From positions 3,420,001 through 3,484,000 of the forward strand of contig OX326958.1 of the NCBI GenBank assembly GCA_946800325.1: a DNA stretch of 64,000 bases, in the 5' to 3' direction. The translations under genes were made by a program, and so were the position numbers. Shown here piece after piece: positions 46,122 through 58,254 of this stretch. Below the pieces are notes generated by a model. That model worked only from the letters and a program-made list of their open reading frames with translations. It made no database searches and had not been told where the DNA came from. Position 1 is the stretch's first letter; each line of letters begins with the position of its first letter. The DNA is from Luzula sylvatica. Taxonomy: Eukaryota; Streptophyta; Magnoliopsida; Poales; Juncaceae.

Positions 46122-47435
46122 TGTTGGTTAATTCCAACCTATAGGGGGGTGAATAGGTAATCCTAGTGTACAATTTTCGCACTACGGTATACAAATTCTT
46201 ACTTTATGCGAAAGCTAAATGATATGGATTAAGTGATGCAAATACCGTAAAGAGTTGACACAAGAAGTTGATTACGGAGTTCGGTAGGTGGTTGCTATGT
46301 AGCTTTAACTCACCGTTTACTTGCCTAATCGATCGATTCGATTAGTTGCAAGTACCTACGTCTCCGGGAATGCCTTGCGCCTTTTTCAGCTTTCGATTGA
46401 AATTCCAACTCACTCGTACAAGATTTTGCTTAGATCGATTTACACATTTTCTATCGATCTATAGCGGACTTTACAATCTTAGTACTAGCCTATTACACGT
46501 TTCTAATACGAACTACAACGTGATCGGTCACGTGAGTTGGGAATCGTATTGAAGAGGGATTTCGAAAGGAGATTTAGGATCTAGAGATTGGTCTCAAAAT
46601 ATCAAGAGATTTGAGGATCAAAGGCTAGGAGTTTTCTCTCTTTTGGATGTGGAATGATTTTTCTAAAAGCTAAGAGAGAGAAAGGCATGAGTGGTTCTAT
46701 TTATATCATCTATAGAAGCCACTCATCATGTGCCAAAATTGCATAGTTCGTTCGAACGCACAATGAAGTGTGTTCGAATGGACTGCATTTTGAACTAGCC
46801 GTTTCAAATGATTTCTTCATACACATGATGGGTTCGTTCGAACTGACAAAGGGGTTCGTTCGAACGAACATGGATTATTTGAAAGTTGGTTCGAACGAAC
46901 ACTCTAGTGTGTTCGAACGAACCAACATTTCTTTATGGTTCGTTCTATGAATCTTGGAACGAACTATGGAGGTACGTTCGAACGGACTATTGATTTGTGT
47001 TTGTTTTCTCACATTGCCAGTATTGGGTTCGTTCGAACTTGTGATTTATTGGTTCGAACGAAAGTGTTCGTTCGAACGCACTTTGTGGATCGTTCGAACG
47101 AACCATATACTGGTGTGGTGATTTACCATTTTCCATTTTCATCATGTTTTGAATTTATCTTTTGATCTTGATAATTGTGAGATATTATTTGGTATACCTA
47201 GGATTTATTTGTGGTGATCCCAACTCACGGAAGGCTTCGACATCTTGGTTCTTCAATCGTTTCCTCGCCTTCCTTTTCTTCTTTTAGTCTTGAATGATCT
47301 TCGCGGTCCTTTACTTGTGTTTCTTTTAATCATCCTTGATCGTTGTACCTATTTGTCCTACAAGTTGTTCTTGACGCAAACGTTAGTATTGACAATGTTT
47401 TGATATAATCAAACCGTAGGATATTTGGATCAACA
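46122..47435 (-). repeat. Solo LTR, palindrome family, copy 3
   Basis: It runs from TGTTGGTTAATTCC (left) to GGATCAACA (right), 1314 bp, with a perfect 5-bp duplication ACACT (46117-46121 and 47436-47440). The palindrome array lies at 46745-47105. Only 99 bp of LINE RT sequence separates it from copy 2, yet the different duplications show two independent insertions. Confidence 0.9.
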
Positions 47436-47440
47436 ACACT

Positions 47441-48310
47441 GTCAAAAACCTTATATATATCCAGTTTTAAAACCACTATAGATTTTTTAAGTCTTTTAGC
47501 TTTACAAAGAATCTCTCTTGCATAGATATAATTTTCAGAAATATTTCTTCCTTTAATAAAACCAAGTTGATTCCTCTCAATCATATTATCAATATGTGAA
47601 CTTAGCCTATTTGCTAATACTTTAGAAAAAAATCTTTGAATACTAGAAGTTATTGGTCTATAATCCTTAGGTTCTAATGCTCCATCTTTCTTTGGTATCA
47701 ATGATATAAATGATTCATTGAACTTAGATAATCCGATATTCCCTTCCTTTTGAATTAAATAAAGTATTTCATCCCTTATTAAATTCCAAATTTTTTTGAA
47801 AAATTCACCATTATATCTATCAGGGCCTGGAGATTTATCAGATTTCCATTCCTTAATAACCATATTTAATTCATCCAACTGAATCTCATCATCTAAATTA
47901 ATAAGATTATTATTATTATCATTCATATATATTTTATTCAAATCAATTAAGCCCAAATTTATGTCATCTATTTTAATTAGTCCCAACAAGTTTTTGTAAG
48001 AATCAAATAAAACCTGAGCTTTTTCTTTATGAGTAGAAACCTCTAATCCCTGATTATTTTTAAGAATAGTTATCATTGATTTAGACTTTTTAACTGTTGC
48101 ATGAGTATGAAAATTTTTAGTATTTGCATCTCCATATTTTATCCAGTTATACTTAGATCTTTGTTTCCAATAAATATAATTTAAATTGACCAGTTCTTCA
48201 TATCTCAACTTTGTCTGGTTTTTAATCCATTTTTCAATCTCATTTAATGTTCTCATCTCTTCCAATTTATCATACCAATCTATTATATTTTTGCAATTCT
48301 TTAATTGCAT
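47441..48310 (-). pseudogene. LINE copy 2 ORF2: RT N-terminal part
   Basis: The frame carries WKQRSKYNWIKYGDANTKNFH, the conserved L1 segment before RT. It continues with EWKSDKSPGPD, SLIPKKDGALEPKDYRPI and VVLKLDIYKVFDSV (RT motif A with its Asp). It is cut at 47440 by solo LTR copy 3. A stop separates it from the endonuclease part at 48311-48331. Confidence 0.85.
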
Positions 48311-48331
48311 AGAGTTATTCCCTTGTCTTTC

Positions 48332-49204
48332 TTAGTTCCATGTTTTTAATTGAGTACTTAGAGCGACTAACTTAGCATATAATTCCTCTAAAGTGTCTGC
48401 CTTTGCTCTATTAAGAAAATCTTCAATAATCAATTTTGATTCTTTAAAAAATAGCCATTTATTTTCAAATCGAAAACCTCCAAAAATAGGAAAACTTGTA
48501 TCTCCATTATATATTAATGGAGTGTGATATGAACAGATATTTGTAGAGGTTTTTTGTTGAGAAATTTTGAAAATATGCATCCATTCCTTATTAATCATTA
48601 TCCTATCTAATCTTGCGTTTGCTCTTATATTCTGCCATGTGTATTTTTTCCCAATTAGAGGCAAATCAATTAATTCTAATGTATTAATAAGATTATGAAA
48701 ATTCCTAGTACTTGCTCTATTATGATCATTTCCACTTCTCTCTTCATCTGAAGTGACTAAATTAAAATCTCCCATTATTAATCATGGTACTGAATTATTT
48801 AACCCCGCATTAGATATTTCATCCATACAAATATTCTTTAAGTTTCTTTCAATAGGGCCATATACTCCAGTTATTAATATTTTTGTTCCATCCCATGAAG
48901 TTTCAAAAATAGCATTAATAGAATATATATTATTAGTATAAGATATCATATTAAATAATTTATCATTCCAAGCAATTAATATTCCTCGAGAGGCTCCATT
49001 TGATTTAAAAAAAATAAATTTATCAAGTGTGTGTCCACAAATTTCTCTATTAATTTCCTCATTGATAACTTCCAATTTTGTTTCTTGCAAACAACACATA
49101 TCCAGTTTTTCATCTCTAATTGTATTATTTACTAATATTCTCTTATTTCTATCATTTAATCCTCTCACATTCCATGACATTATCTTAATTTTTTTATATA
49201 TCAT
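48332..49204 (-). pseudogene. LINE copy 2 ORF2: endonuclease
   Basis: Two pieces (49204-48782 and 48775-48332) give an APE-type endonuclease: KIMSWNVRGLNDR, CLQETKLE, GVYGPIE, GDFNLVTSDE, WQNIRANARLDR. A stop or frame break at about 48780 separates the two halves, and the SDH motif is degraded (CSYHTPL). The ORF2 start is at 49204 or just inside it. Confidence 0.85.
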
Positions 49205-49459
49205 TTATTAGTATTTTATCTTTCTGTATATTTGCTCTTTAATTCAACTACTCTCTTGGTCCCTACCCCACTAATTCTTGTATGTTAATGGACAATTGTT
49301 ATGTCAATTCTATTCCGGTTGAAGATAAAATATCAATTATATCCTCTTTATGTAATATTTGCTGTTTTTCCTCCATTTTTAATTCTTTTGTTTGAACTTC
49401 TTTAGCTCTTATTTTTTGCCTTTTAAATAAGAAAACTTGATTCTTGTAATTATACATCT

Positions 49460-50488
49460 TTATGTAAGATTTGCTGTTTTTATTACCTTTGGAACCCTCA
49501 ATTGATTCTTGTAAGTTTTATTATTATTTGAAATATCAATAGTTTTATTACTTATATTATTATGATCATTTTGATTATGATCATGTAATTTTTCTGTGTT
49601 ATTAGCAGGTATAAAACTATTGCTATAATGAAAATTTCCAATATGATTTGAATGACACTTGATTAAGGTATCCTCAATCCCTTTAATTCTAACATAATTA
49701 GGTATAATCATGCTCTTAATTGTTACTAGGGTTAACTTGAGTATTTTGATAGGATTTGTTACTTCAAAAGAGCCTACCTTAATCAAAACTCCTAAATTTG
49801 CCATCATTCCAGTAAGTATCTCTATTGTGCATAGTTCCCGAGGTAAATCATATATTTCCACTTCTATTTCACATTTTTTAGTATTATTAACAATTTTTTT
49901 GAAAAATAGGGTATTTCTGAAGAAGAGGATGCCTTATAATTAGCATGTATTTTCTCATTTTGATATATTTGATCTTGTATTTTTTGATTATGAGTTTTTG
50001 TTGTGTTCATGCTATTTTTATCATGTAATAATTCGGCCTTTCCATTATTTTTTTGAAATTCTTTATCATAATTTTGATTAGAAAAGACTACTTTTTTAGT
50101 CGATTTTATGTTTTGAACAGATTTATAATATTGTTCTATGTCCATTACCTTTACATTTATAGCATTTAATAGGTTCCCTACATTAAGCTCTATTATGTAA
50201 AGTTGATAGACACATGTAACATGTGATTTTTACTGCATTATTATTGTATTTGGACTGATTATTCCTATTTGTTTTTCTTTGTACTAATGTCCAATGTTGT
50301 GAGTTTGAATTTTGTAATTTAGACATACTAAATATAAAGAAAAATAAGGAATTTAGAGTAGGGAACTTAGACGAATATGGAGAAGGCTGAGCAGATTCCT
50401 CTTCTTCGTTGCTTGCCTTTAGCACGTCCTTACTCTTCTCCTCTTCTTGCCTTGAACGATCTTGCCTTTTTATTGATTCGAACTTCAA
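49460..50488 (-). pseudogene. LINE copy 2 ORF1
   Basis: The 5' piece (50488-50183) ends in a CYMC half-knuckle followed by a stop. The second knuckle CYKCKGNGH lies in another frame at about 50160-50130. The next pieces (50145-49864 and 49861-49460) give the RRM-like stretch (LPRELCTIEILTGMMANLGVLIKVG) and a polar C-terminus. The order matches ORF1 of LINE copy 1, with several frame breaks. Confidence 0.75.
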
Positions 50489-50590
50489 ATTAAAAAAAAT
50501 CCTTAGTTAGGATGAAGAGCTTGGCCCCCCTTTCAACAAGGGGCCTATATACTCTTTTCCCCTACTAAGGCATTTTGAAATGCTTCTACT

Positions 50591-51585
50591 TTCCCTGGTT
50601 TTTTGAATTCCTGCCAATTGTTGGTCCTGGTATCTCTTTCAATTCTTCCAAATTCTTGAACTAGAACTTGAAGAATTGCTCAAAACTCGCTCTGAACCTG
50701 CTCGCAATCACGTCTCCAACATCTCGAATTCGGTTTTCAAATCAGGTAATCATCCTCCCTGATTCGCCCGAAACTCGTTGAAGGATAGATGAGCTCTATA
50801 GAAGAGCCCTCTAGTCACAACCTCCTGCATTAGCTGAGCTTCGGAGCTCCGAAGAAATGGTGTTTCAAGAATTGCCTATCTCTCCAAGAATCGCTCCAAG
50901 ATATTTCATCATGGTTTAATTTGATGAAATCCAACAATTCATGAAATGCATGGACAAGTTGTGGTCCAATGCTCATCGGATAAGATCCGATCCCATTTTT
51001 CTAATAGTAGTATTTTAAAGTTGAAACATAAGTTAACTCGTAATTTTCTAAAAAATCGTCCAAACTGCCTCTCTCGCTCTTTTAAATGTGATTCAATCTA
51101 ACGGCTGTGATTCAATGTGCTTACAATAAATCCTTTATTCAAAAGGGTAAAATAGTAATTATATACATACATGCTCTCACGTGTCAATAGTTGATTTTGC
51201 TTCCTCTTTCTCTTCTCCATTTCTCCCCCCTCTCGCTCGCTCTTTCTTCTTATTTCCTGATTCATCAAAGAAGAATCCTACATGAAAACATTACTTCACC
51301 AGACCTGCAGTTTACTTCACGGAGGCACGGAAAGACACCTTCACACTGAAGAGAGAACTTGACGAGGGCAAGGCGGAGAAAGAAAGCTTCAAGGTGGAAA
51401 TAGGTTCACGGGAGCAGAGAGAGATACAAACCTTCACGAAAGGAGAAAGGAGGAGTTTTCGGGGCAGATATTGTTGAATATTTAGGGCGCAACCACACAG
51501 ACACAGCCCACAACCAGCGTCTTTTCTGGTTCTCTCCTCTCTATGGCCGCACCAGAAAGAAACGGGCGCCATCACCGCACCAGAA
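50591..51585. other. Intergenic sequence left of the chromovirus
   Basis: No gene is recognised. A 16-bp perfect palindrome CTTCGGAGCTCCGAAG lies near 50838-50853. The GC content rises toward 51580, and this side originally joined 57319 before the chromovirus inserted, so it may belong to the promoter region of the ankyrin pseudogene. Confidence 0.4.
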
Positions 51586-52027
51586 TGTCATGATTCCCAT
51601 CATGATAGTCTTGTGTGTATAAATGGGGTAGTCATAATATTTCTTTGAAGTTTAAATAAGAGATGGAGCGTGCAGTGCACAGTGAACCCAGCGTGAGAAG
51701 CACGTGCAGGAGAGTGAAGGGTTCAGTGTGTACCGAGAGCAAGGAGAAAATGAAATAGAGAGGTACGGGAGAGCTGCAATGCTGTTAGTTGCAGGGAGAT
51801 CGTACGAGAGGAAACATTCTCTAATTACTATCTGTGTTGCTTTTAGAATATTTTTTCATTCATGTTCAGTTTGTAATATTGAGGTTGTAAGAACTAGAGA
51901 GAGTGATTTAGCTCGATCTAGTAAATTTAATCGAACGAGTCGAATTCGAATTCGTTGATTGAATTAGTATCGTTGTTTGTGTGTGATTGATTGTGTTGTG
52001 TAAGGAATTGTGAGAGAGTTCTTTACA
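51586..52027 (+). repeat. Chromovirus 5' LTR
   Basis: It begins TGTCATGATTCCC, an inverted-repeat start because ATGATTCCCATCAT is near-palindromic, and ends TTCTTTACA. TATAAAT lies at 51618-51624 as a likely promoter. Confidence 0.95.
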
Positions 52028-52029
52028 GT

Positions 52030-52041
52030 TGGTATCAGAGC
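52030..52041 (+). promoter_or_regulatory. Primer-binding site (initiator tRNA-Met)
   Basis: TGGTATCAGAGC, 2 nt after the 5' LTR, is the standard complement of the 3' end of plant initiator tRNA-Met. Confidence 0.93.
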
Positions 52042-52076
52042 GAGGCGTGAACGGAGCTTTCGTTGAAACTCCATTA

Positions 52077-55000
52077 ATGGCGAAGAAGCAACAAACCGAG
52101 ATGGAGGAGATGAGGAGGTTGGATGGAGAGATCTTAATCAATAGAGGAAGGATCGAGAATATCGCTAACGAGATTGCCGGTCTGAGAGAAGGACAAGAGG
52201 ATCTGAAATCGAGTACCACTGCTCAATTTCAGGAAATGAAGGAAATGTTCGATCAGATCATGAAGAAGGAAAATAAAGGAGCTGAATCGAGCAAGAGCGG
52301 AGAGCGATCACGAGACACAGGAAAGGGAGTCATGGGAGATGAGACGGATCGATATCGAGGCAATCAATCTGATGCTCGATGGGGGGATGATGGTTATCCA
52401 CCTCGAGGAGGAGAACTCAGAGAAGGGGGAGGAGGAAGACAAAGGCACAATACTGATGTGATGCCCAAATCGAGGGCAGAACTCACATACTTCTCGGGAC
52501 TGAAACCTCGCGTCTGGCTGAAGAAATGTGAGAATTACTTCTCCGTTTGCTCCATTGTGGATTGGCAGAAAGTCAAGTTGGCATCGTTGTATCTTACCGG
52601 TGATGCGGAAGATTGGTTCTATGCGTATCAGGCGATTGATCCAAACCCACCTTGGCTTCAATTCGCGGCTGATTTACTCAGAAGATTTGAAAGTGAATTG
52701 ATTTTGGGTTTGGAAGGAGAGTTCCATGTTCTGAGACAGACAGAATCTGTGATAGAGTATCGCAAGCAATTTGATCGACTGCGAGGCATGATGTTGAGAA
52801 GATATGATCAATTGGAAGATGTTTTCTTTAAAAATTGCTTTCTAGCCGGTCTGAGCAAAGAAGTGCAAGGTCCCGTGGTTCTTTCTCGTCCCCGTAATCT
52901 CAACGAAGCTTACGAGAATGCCGAACATGTGGAGAAAGGATTAATTGCTCAGAAGAGAGGCAGAGTGATGGAAAAAGAGAAAGTGGTCATTTCGAGCAAT
53001 CGATCTCAAACCCATCCTCGTGTGGCTGGGAAGGATTGGGAACAATTAAAAAAAGATAAACGAGCAAGAAATGAGTGCTATTGGTGTGAAGAGAAATTTA
53101 ATTCTGCTCATAATTGCAAGAATAAAGTTTCGAATAGAAGAGAACATGTAGTCTTGGCTATTGAAGGCATTAATCAAGAAGAGGAAGATGAATTGAGGTT
53201 CAAAGAAGAAGCTGTTTTGATCAGAGAGGAAGAAGAAAGAATGGCTGAACTCATGGAGATCTCGACAGAGAGAGTGGGGCCGAAATCAAATTTTCATACG
53301 CTTAAAATCACAGGAAAATCAAGGGGGAAGCTTTTTTCAATCCTGGTGGATAGTGGATCATCTCACACGTTTATTGATCCTCGTTTCGTTAAGAATTTGG
53401 GTTTGGCACCATCATTGGTGACGCCATTGTCGATTACAGTGGCGAATGGATCTCGATTATCATGTGATTCGATGATTCATGGATTCGAATGGGAGATGCA
53501 AGAGGCTGGTTTCAAATTCGATGTGAGAGTGTTGGAATTGGGTACCGTTGAAATGGTACTGGGTGTAGATTGGATGGGAATCCATGGTCCAGTGGAGTTT
53601 GATTATGAGAGAATGATGGTGAAGTGCTTTAACCAGGGTGAGGAACTGTTGATGAAGACGGAGTCTCCATCCCGGTTTCTTCCTAATCCAGTAATGCTAG
53701 TCGAAGGAAAGGAGTTGTATTCTTGGGTTTCAAAGAACCAGGTTTGCTGGGTCGCGACAATTGATAATTGGGAAATGAAGTCTGAAGGGTTACTAGAGAA
53801 AGCAAATGAAGGTTTAAGAGAGAACCCAGAATGGCATTCTAAAAATATTTTCCGAGTTTCCAATAATCGGGATGAGCTAAACGAGAAAGAGATATCTGGT
53901 TTTGGAGGCACAAACAAAAACCAGGAAAACGAGTCTAAAATATTTTTCCGGGTTTCTGTAAACCGGGACGAAGAAGAGAACATCACAAATCCAGGAATAG
54001 TTATTGGATGTGATAAAATAGACTTAGCGGGTCTGTTGCAGGAATTTAAAGAAGTGTTTGAGGAATCCAATTCTTTACCCCCAAAGAGAGATTGTGATCA
54101 CGCTATACCTCTAATAAATGATTCTCAAACGGTGCAAATAAGGCCCTATCGATACTCTCATTTTCAAAAGGAAGAAATCGAACGAATTGTAAAAGAGATG
54201 ATTCAAAGTGGAGTTATTAGACCGAGCAAAAGCCCATTTGCATCGCCGGCCATTCTAGTGGGTAAAAAGGACGGAACATGGAGGTTGTGCATCGACTATC
54301 GTCAACTCAACTCCATGACGGTTAAGGATAAATATCCAATACCGATTATCGACGATCTTTTAGACGAATTGAAAGGGGCACGGATTTTTTCAAAACTCGA
54401 TTTAAAATCGGGTTATCATCAAATAAGGATGGAAGAGGGCGATATCTATAAAACGGCGTTTCGTACTCACTCGGGCCATTACGAATTCCGAGTCATGCCT
54501 TTCGGTTTGACTAATGCGCCATCCACATTTCAAGCCTTGATGAATCGTATTTTTGAAAAACTTTTACGAAAATTTGTACTAGTTTTTTTTGATGATATCT
54601 TGGTGTATAGTAGGTCAAAGGACGAGCACGTGGAGCACATGCGTGAAGTTCTAACCATCTTGAAGGCTAATCAACTTTACGCCAAAAGGTCCAAGTGCGT
54701 TTTCGGCACGCATATGATCGAATACCTCGGTCACGTAATTTCTCATGAAGGGGTGGACACGGATCCGAGTAAGGTGGAAGCAATGGTGACATGGCCGAAG
54801 CCGAGGACCTTGAAGGAATTGAGAGGCTTTTTGGGGCTCACCGGTTACTACCGAAAATTTGTGAAGGGCTATGGCATCATCGCGAAGCCCTTAACCGAGC
54901 TATTAAAGAAAGACGGGTTTGTGTGGGGAGAGAAGGCGGATGAAGCATTCGAACGATTGAAGGTGGCCATGTCAACGACTCCGGTTTTGGGACTACCGGA

Positions 55001-56846
55001 TTTCACGAAGACCTTTGTTGTTGAGACGGATGCATGTGGTTATGGCGTGGGTGCGGTGTTAATGCAAGAAGGAAAACCCTTGGCGTACATTAGCAAAGCC
55101 TTAAGTCAAAAAAATCTCGGTCGTTCTACTTACGAAAAAGAGCTCCTTGCGGTAATTTTGGTCGTAGAAAAATGGAGACACTATCTCATGGGTAACAAGT
55201 TTGTAATTAAAACGGATCATGAGAGTTTGAAATTTCTCCTCGAAGGAAGGGTAAATACGCAACTCCAACATAAGGGGTTAACGAAATTACTCGGGTTTGA
55301 TTACACGATCCATTACAAACCGGGCGTGGACAACAAGGTGGCCGATGGGTTGTCGAGGATTAAAGAGTCAAATGACAATGATGAAGGAGAATTCGGAGAA
55401 ATGAGCGTGGTGGTACCCGCTTGGCTTAAAGAGGTGGAGGAGAGTTATGAAGGTGATGAAAATATTGCAAGAATATTGGAGGGAATTATTATCAAACCGG
55501 AAGAATTTGTGGGGTACGAATTAAAGGGAGGCATACTTCGCTTTAAAGGAAGGTTATGCGTGGGAAAAAATCATGAGCTCAAGAAAAAAATTATCGTAGC
55601 TTTGCACGAATCGGCCGAAGGAGGCCATTCGGGAATGTTGGGAACGTATCAAAGGATCAAGCGAAATTTCTTTTGGGAAGGCATGAAAAGAGAGATAAAC
55701 GAGTTTGTGCGTGAATGTGATTGTTGCCAAAGAAATAAAGGCGAGCATGTCGCGAACCCCGGATTGCTACAACCGTTACCAATTCCGCATGAAGCATGGA
55801 GTTGTGTTAGTATGGACTTCATTGAGAAGTTGCCAAGATCAAATGGAAGAGATGCGATCTTAGTAGTAGTGGATCGATTAACTAAATACTCACATTTTAT
55901 ACCCTTGTCTCATCCATTTTCGGCTCAACAAATCGCAACCGCATTTTTCGACAATGTGTGCAAATTACATGGAGTACCACAAGCCATTGTGAGTGATCGA
56001 GATAAGATTTTTACGAGTATCTTTTGGCGCGAACTATTTTCGTTGCACGGAACGAAGCTCCAATTGAGCACGTCTTACCACCCACAAACCGATGGACAAA
56101 CCGAAAGGGTGAATCAATGCCTCGAGACTTATTTGAGATGCATGGTAGCCAATTCTCCAAAAAAATGGAGTGCATGGTTATCGCAAGCGGAGTGGTGGTA
56201 TAATACGAATTTCCACACGTCACTCAAGTGTACCCCTTTCGAAGCGTTGTATGGATATTTACCCCCGAGAGTGGAGCTTGGTGCAAGTCCTTTATCGAAA
56301 GTGGCGGCTATAGATGAGTGGATGAAAGAGAGACACATGGCGATGCAATTGATCAAGGAGAATTTGACCAAGGCGCAAGAAAGAATGAAAGTGTATGCGG
56401 ATAAAAAGCGTAGCGAAAGAGTGTTTGAAGAGGGAGATTGGGTCTACCTTAAACTCCAACCGTACCGACAAACATCGCTATCGTTGAATAAAGGAACAAA
56501 GTTACATTCGCGTTATTACGGGCCATACGAGGTAATTACGAAGATTGGTGCGGTAGCATACGAATTGAATCTTCCGCAAGGCTCGCTTATACACCCGGTG
56601 TTTCATGTATCGCAACTCAAAAAGAAGATAGGTTCAAAAAAGGTGGTTATTCCAAATCTATCCCTCATTGAAGCCGAGGGTATATTAAAGGTGGAACCGG
56701 TGGCGATTTTGGATAGGAGATTGGTGAAAAGAGGTAATAAAGCCGAGGTGGAATTGTTGGTGCGTTGGTCGAACTTGCCGGATGAGGATGCCACGTGGGA
56801 GAACTTCGATGACTTGGCGAAAAGGTTTCCTACCTTTAAACCTTGA
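52077..56846 (+). CDS. Gag-Pol polyprotein of the chromovirus, uninterrupted
   Basis: The first ATG after the primer-binding site is at 52077, giving 1589 codons in one frame. In order (approximate residues) the domains are: a Gag coiled, charged N-terminus and capsid region (1-300), a Cys/His knuckle CYWC...HNC near 334, a protease with VDSGSS near 423, RT with FDDIL near 838, RNase H with ETDACG near 983, the integrase HHCC zinc finger (about 1175-1225), the integrase core starting MDFIEKLP near 1246 with SDRDKIF and [12 protein letters not shown], and a C-terminal chromodomain (PVAILDRR...[15 protein letters not shown], about 1535-1580). The chromodomain is thought to direct integration to heterochromatin. 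No stop or shift is seen. The short LTRs and compact size suggest the Reina-like clade, which is inference. Confidence 0.95.
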   Translation: MAKKQQTEMEEMRRLDGEILINRGRIENIANEIAGLREGQEDLKSSTTAQFQEMKEMFDQIMKKENKGAESSKSGERSRDTGKGVMGDETDRYRGNQSDARWGDDGYPPRGGELREGGGGRQRHNTDVMPKSRAELTYFSGLKPRVWLKKCENYFSVCSIVDWQKVKLASLYLTGDAEDWFYAYQAIDPNPPWLQFAADLLRRFESELILGLEGEFHVLRQTESVIEYRKQFDRLRGMMLRRYDQLEDVFFKNCFLAGLSKEVQGPVVLSRPRNLNEAYENAEHVEKGLIAQKRGRVMEKEKVVISSNRSQTHPRVAGKDWEQLKKDKRARNECYWCEEKFNSAHNCKNKVSNRREHVVLAIEGINQEEEDELRFKEEAVLIREEEERMAELMEISTERVGPKSNFHTLKITGKSRGKLFSILVDSGSSHTFIDPRFVKNLGLAPSLVTPLSITVANGSRLSCDSMIHGFEWEMQEAGFKFDVRVLELGTVEMVLGVDWMGIHGPVEFDYERMMVKCFNQGEELLMKTESPSRFLPNPVMLVEGKELYSWVSKNQVCWVATIDNWEMKSEGLLEKANEGLRENPEWHSKNIFRVSNNRDELNEKEISGFGGTNKNQENESKIFFRVSVNRDEEENITNPGIVIGCDKIDLAGLLQEFKEVFEESNSLPPKRDCDHAIPLINDSQTVQIRPYRYSHFQKEEIERIVKEMIQSGVIRPSKSPFASPAILVGKKDGTWRLCIDYRQLNSMTVKDKYPIPIIDDLLDELKGARIFSKLDLKSGYHQIRMEEGDIYKTAFRTHSGHYEFRVMPFGLTNAPSTFQALMNRIFEKLLRKFVLVFFDDILVYSRSKDEHVEHMREVLTILKANQLYAKRSKCVFGTHMIEYLGHVISHEGVDTDPSKVEAMVTWPKPRTLKELRGFLGLTGYYRKFVKGYGIIAKPLTELLKKDGFVWGEKADEAFERLKVAMSTTPVLGLPDFTKTFVVETDACGYGVGAVLMQEGKPLAYISKALSQKNLGRSTYEKELLAVILVVEKWRHYLMGNKFVIKTDHESLKFLLEGRVNTQLQHKGLTKLLGFDYTIHYKPGVDNKVADGLSRIKESNDNDEGEFGEMSVVVPAWLKEVEESYEGDENIARILEGIIIKPEEFVGYELKGGILRFKGRLCVGKNHELKKKIIVALHESAEGGHSGMLGTYQRIKRNFFWEGMKREINEFVRECDCCQRNKGEHVANPGLLQPLPIPHEAWSCVSMDFIEKLPRSNGRDAILVVVDRLTKYSHFIPLSHPFSAQQIATAFFDNVCKLHGVPQAIVSDRDKIFTSIFWRELFSLHGTKLQLSTSYHPQTDGQTERVNQCLETYLRCMVANSPKKWSAWLSQAEWWYNTNFHTSLKCTPFEALYGYLPPRVELGASPLSKVAAIDEWMKERHMAMQLIKENLTKAQERMKVYADKKRSERVFEEGDWVYLKLQPYRQTSLSLNKGTKLHSRYYGPYEVITKIGAVAYELNLPQGSLIHPVFHVSQLKKKIGSKKVVIPNLSLIEAEGILKVEPVAILDRRLVKRGNKAEVELLVRWSNLPDEDATWENFDDLAKRFPTFKP

Positions 56847-56860
56847 GACAAGGTTTTTAA

Positions 56861-56870
56861 GTAGGGAGGA
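56861..56870 (+). promoter_or_regulatory. Polypurine tract of the chromovirus
   Basis: GTAGGGAGGA sits just before the 3' LTR and primes plus-strand synthesis in this family. Confidence 0.8.
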
Positions 56871-56871
56871 T

Positions 56872-57313
56872 TGTCATGATTCCCATCATGATAGTCTTGT
56901 GTGTATAAATGGGGTAGTCTTAATATTTCTTTGAAGTTTAAATAAGAGATGGAGCGTGCAGTGCACAGTGAACCCAGCGTGAGAAGCACGTGCAGGAGAG
57001 TGAAGGGTTCAGTGTGTACCGAGAGCAAGGAGAAAATGAAATAGAGAGGTACGGGAGAGCTGCAATGCTGTTAGTTGCAGGGAGATCGTACGAGAGGAAA
57101 CATTCTCTAATTACTATCTGTGTTGCTTTTAGAATATTTTTTCATTCATGTTCAGTTTGTAATATTGAGGTTGTAAGAACTAGAGAGAGTGATTTAGCTC
57201 GATCTAGTAAATTTAATCGAACGAGTCGAATTCGAATTCGTTGATTGAATTAGTATCGTTGTTTGTGTGTGATTGATTGTGTTGTGTAAGGAATTGTGAG
57301 AGAGTTCTTTACA
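56872..57313 (+). repeat. Chromovirus 3' LTR
   Basis: 442 bp, matching the 5' LTR at all but one position by my reading, and ending at the CAGAA duplication. Confidence 0.95.
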
Positions 57314-58254
57314 CAGAATCGTCCACCCAGAGAGATCGCTGCACCAGAGTCGGCGGCTCGTCGCACCGGAGACTTCTTTGGTTCGAGCTTGGTTCGAGCT
57401 CGAAGCTACTGCACGTACGCTTACCTTTCTTTACTTTGTCGTTTGTTTGATTTTTGCTCATTTCTATTCGACATTTCTTTTTTTGTGTTCTTTAACGATG
57501 ATTTTCAGTGTATATGTTACGATTTCGTATGTGTGGCATCGCGTGGCTAAGTGATGGTTCTTCTTCAGGTAATCTCAGTATCGTGAGTTCGATTATAATT
57601 ATTTTCTGAAATTTAGGGTTCAAGTGGCTGTTCTTGGCATAATTTCAGTGTTGGCCAGTTTAATTATCATTTTTTTTCTTCTGAAATTTAGGGTCGGAAG
57701 TGTTCCTAATAGTTTGATTTTTTTTTTTTCTAATTTCTCCTTTTTGTAGGAAAGGAGCAGTTACTCGCCAAGTCTGGATGTGTGTCTATGGGTGGTTGCG
57801 TCGCAGATGAGCTCGTTTTCAGCGAGACATTTGAGAGTCCGTACGCATCTTGGCATTGGTCCGTTTAATTTTCAGTACTTTTTTCTATGTTAATTTTATT
57901 TTATGCACTATGATTGTTCCTTATTCTTTTTGTCATGTTTTTTTTTTGTGTATCAGAAACCCACTCAAAAAAGTTTAGGTATCTGTTTAATTTAGGTATT
58001 GGTCTGTTTAATTTAGGTATTTGTTAATTTCCAGTGGGGTGTTTTTGAAATTAGTTTACGCAAGACAAGAAAACCACTCGAAAAAGACCTGGAAACAGCA
58101 CACTTCATGGTGTAATCAGATGCGAGCACTCGAACAGAGACGTGTTCTTTCAATTGACCATTGAAATTATTCTACCCTTGAAGAATTTGAGGCTGTGTAA
58201 TTAATTGGATCCCATATAGAGCTTGAAGGTATTCAACTTTAAGTTCAACAAGGG

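Larger units (their letters stand above)
42300..50590 (-). mobile_element. L1-type LINE, copy 2, split by two solo LTRs, dead
   Basis: On the minus strand, from right to left, lie a 5' UTR (to about 50500), ORF1 (50488-49460), ORF2 endonuclease (49204-48332), RT (48310-43467, interrupted by solo LTRs at 47435-46122 and 46022-44766), zf-RVT (about 43460-43290) and a C-terminal extension to 42466. The 5' UTR shares AAAGAGTATATAGGCC and AAGCTCTTCATC with LINE copy 1, so both belong to related subfamilies. The precise 3' end, with its tail and target duplication, is not resolved. Confidence 0.8.
51586..57313 (+). mobile_element. Intact Ty3/gypsy chromovirus retrotransposon
   Basis: The 5728-bp element has two 442-bp LTRs (51586-52027 and 56872-57313) that differ, by eye, at one base (GTAGTCATAAT versus GTAGTCTTAAT). 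The 5-bp duplication CAGAA (51581-51585 and 57314-57318) is perfect. The primer-binding site matches initiator tRNA-Met, the polypurine tract is present, and a single uninterrupted gag-pol frame ends in a chromodomain. It is structurally complete and very young. Confidence 0.95.

Noticed and set aside
50838..50853. Perfect 16-bp palindrome CTTCGGAGCTCCGAAG as an operator or terminator
   Set aside because: It is single, isolated, with no nearby gene start or end. Chance or part of an eroded repeat is more likely.
52029..52076. Upstream extension of the gag-pol frame to 52029
   Set aside because: It has no ATG and overlaps the primer-binding site. The first ATG is at 52077.
51704..57244. Identical 84-codon frames at 51704 and 56990
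   Set aside because: They are the two LTRs of the chromovirus, not a duplicated gene.
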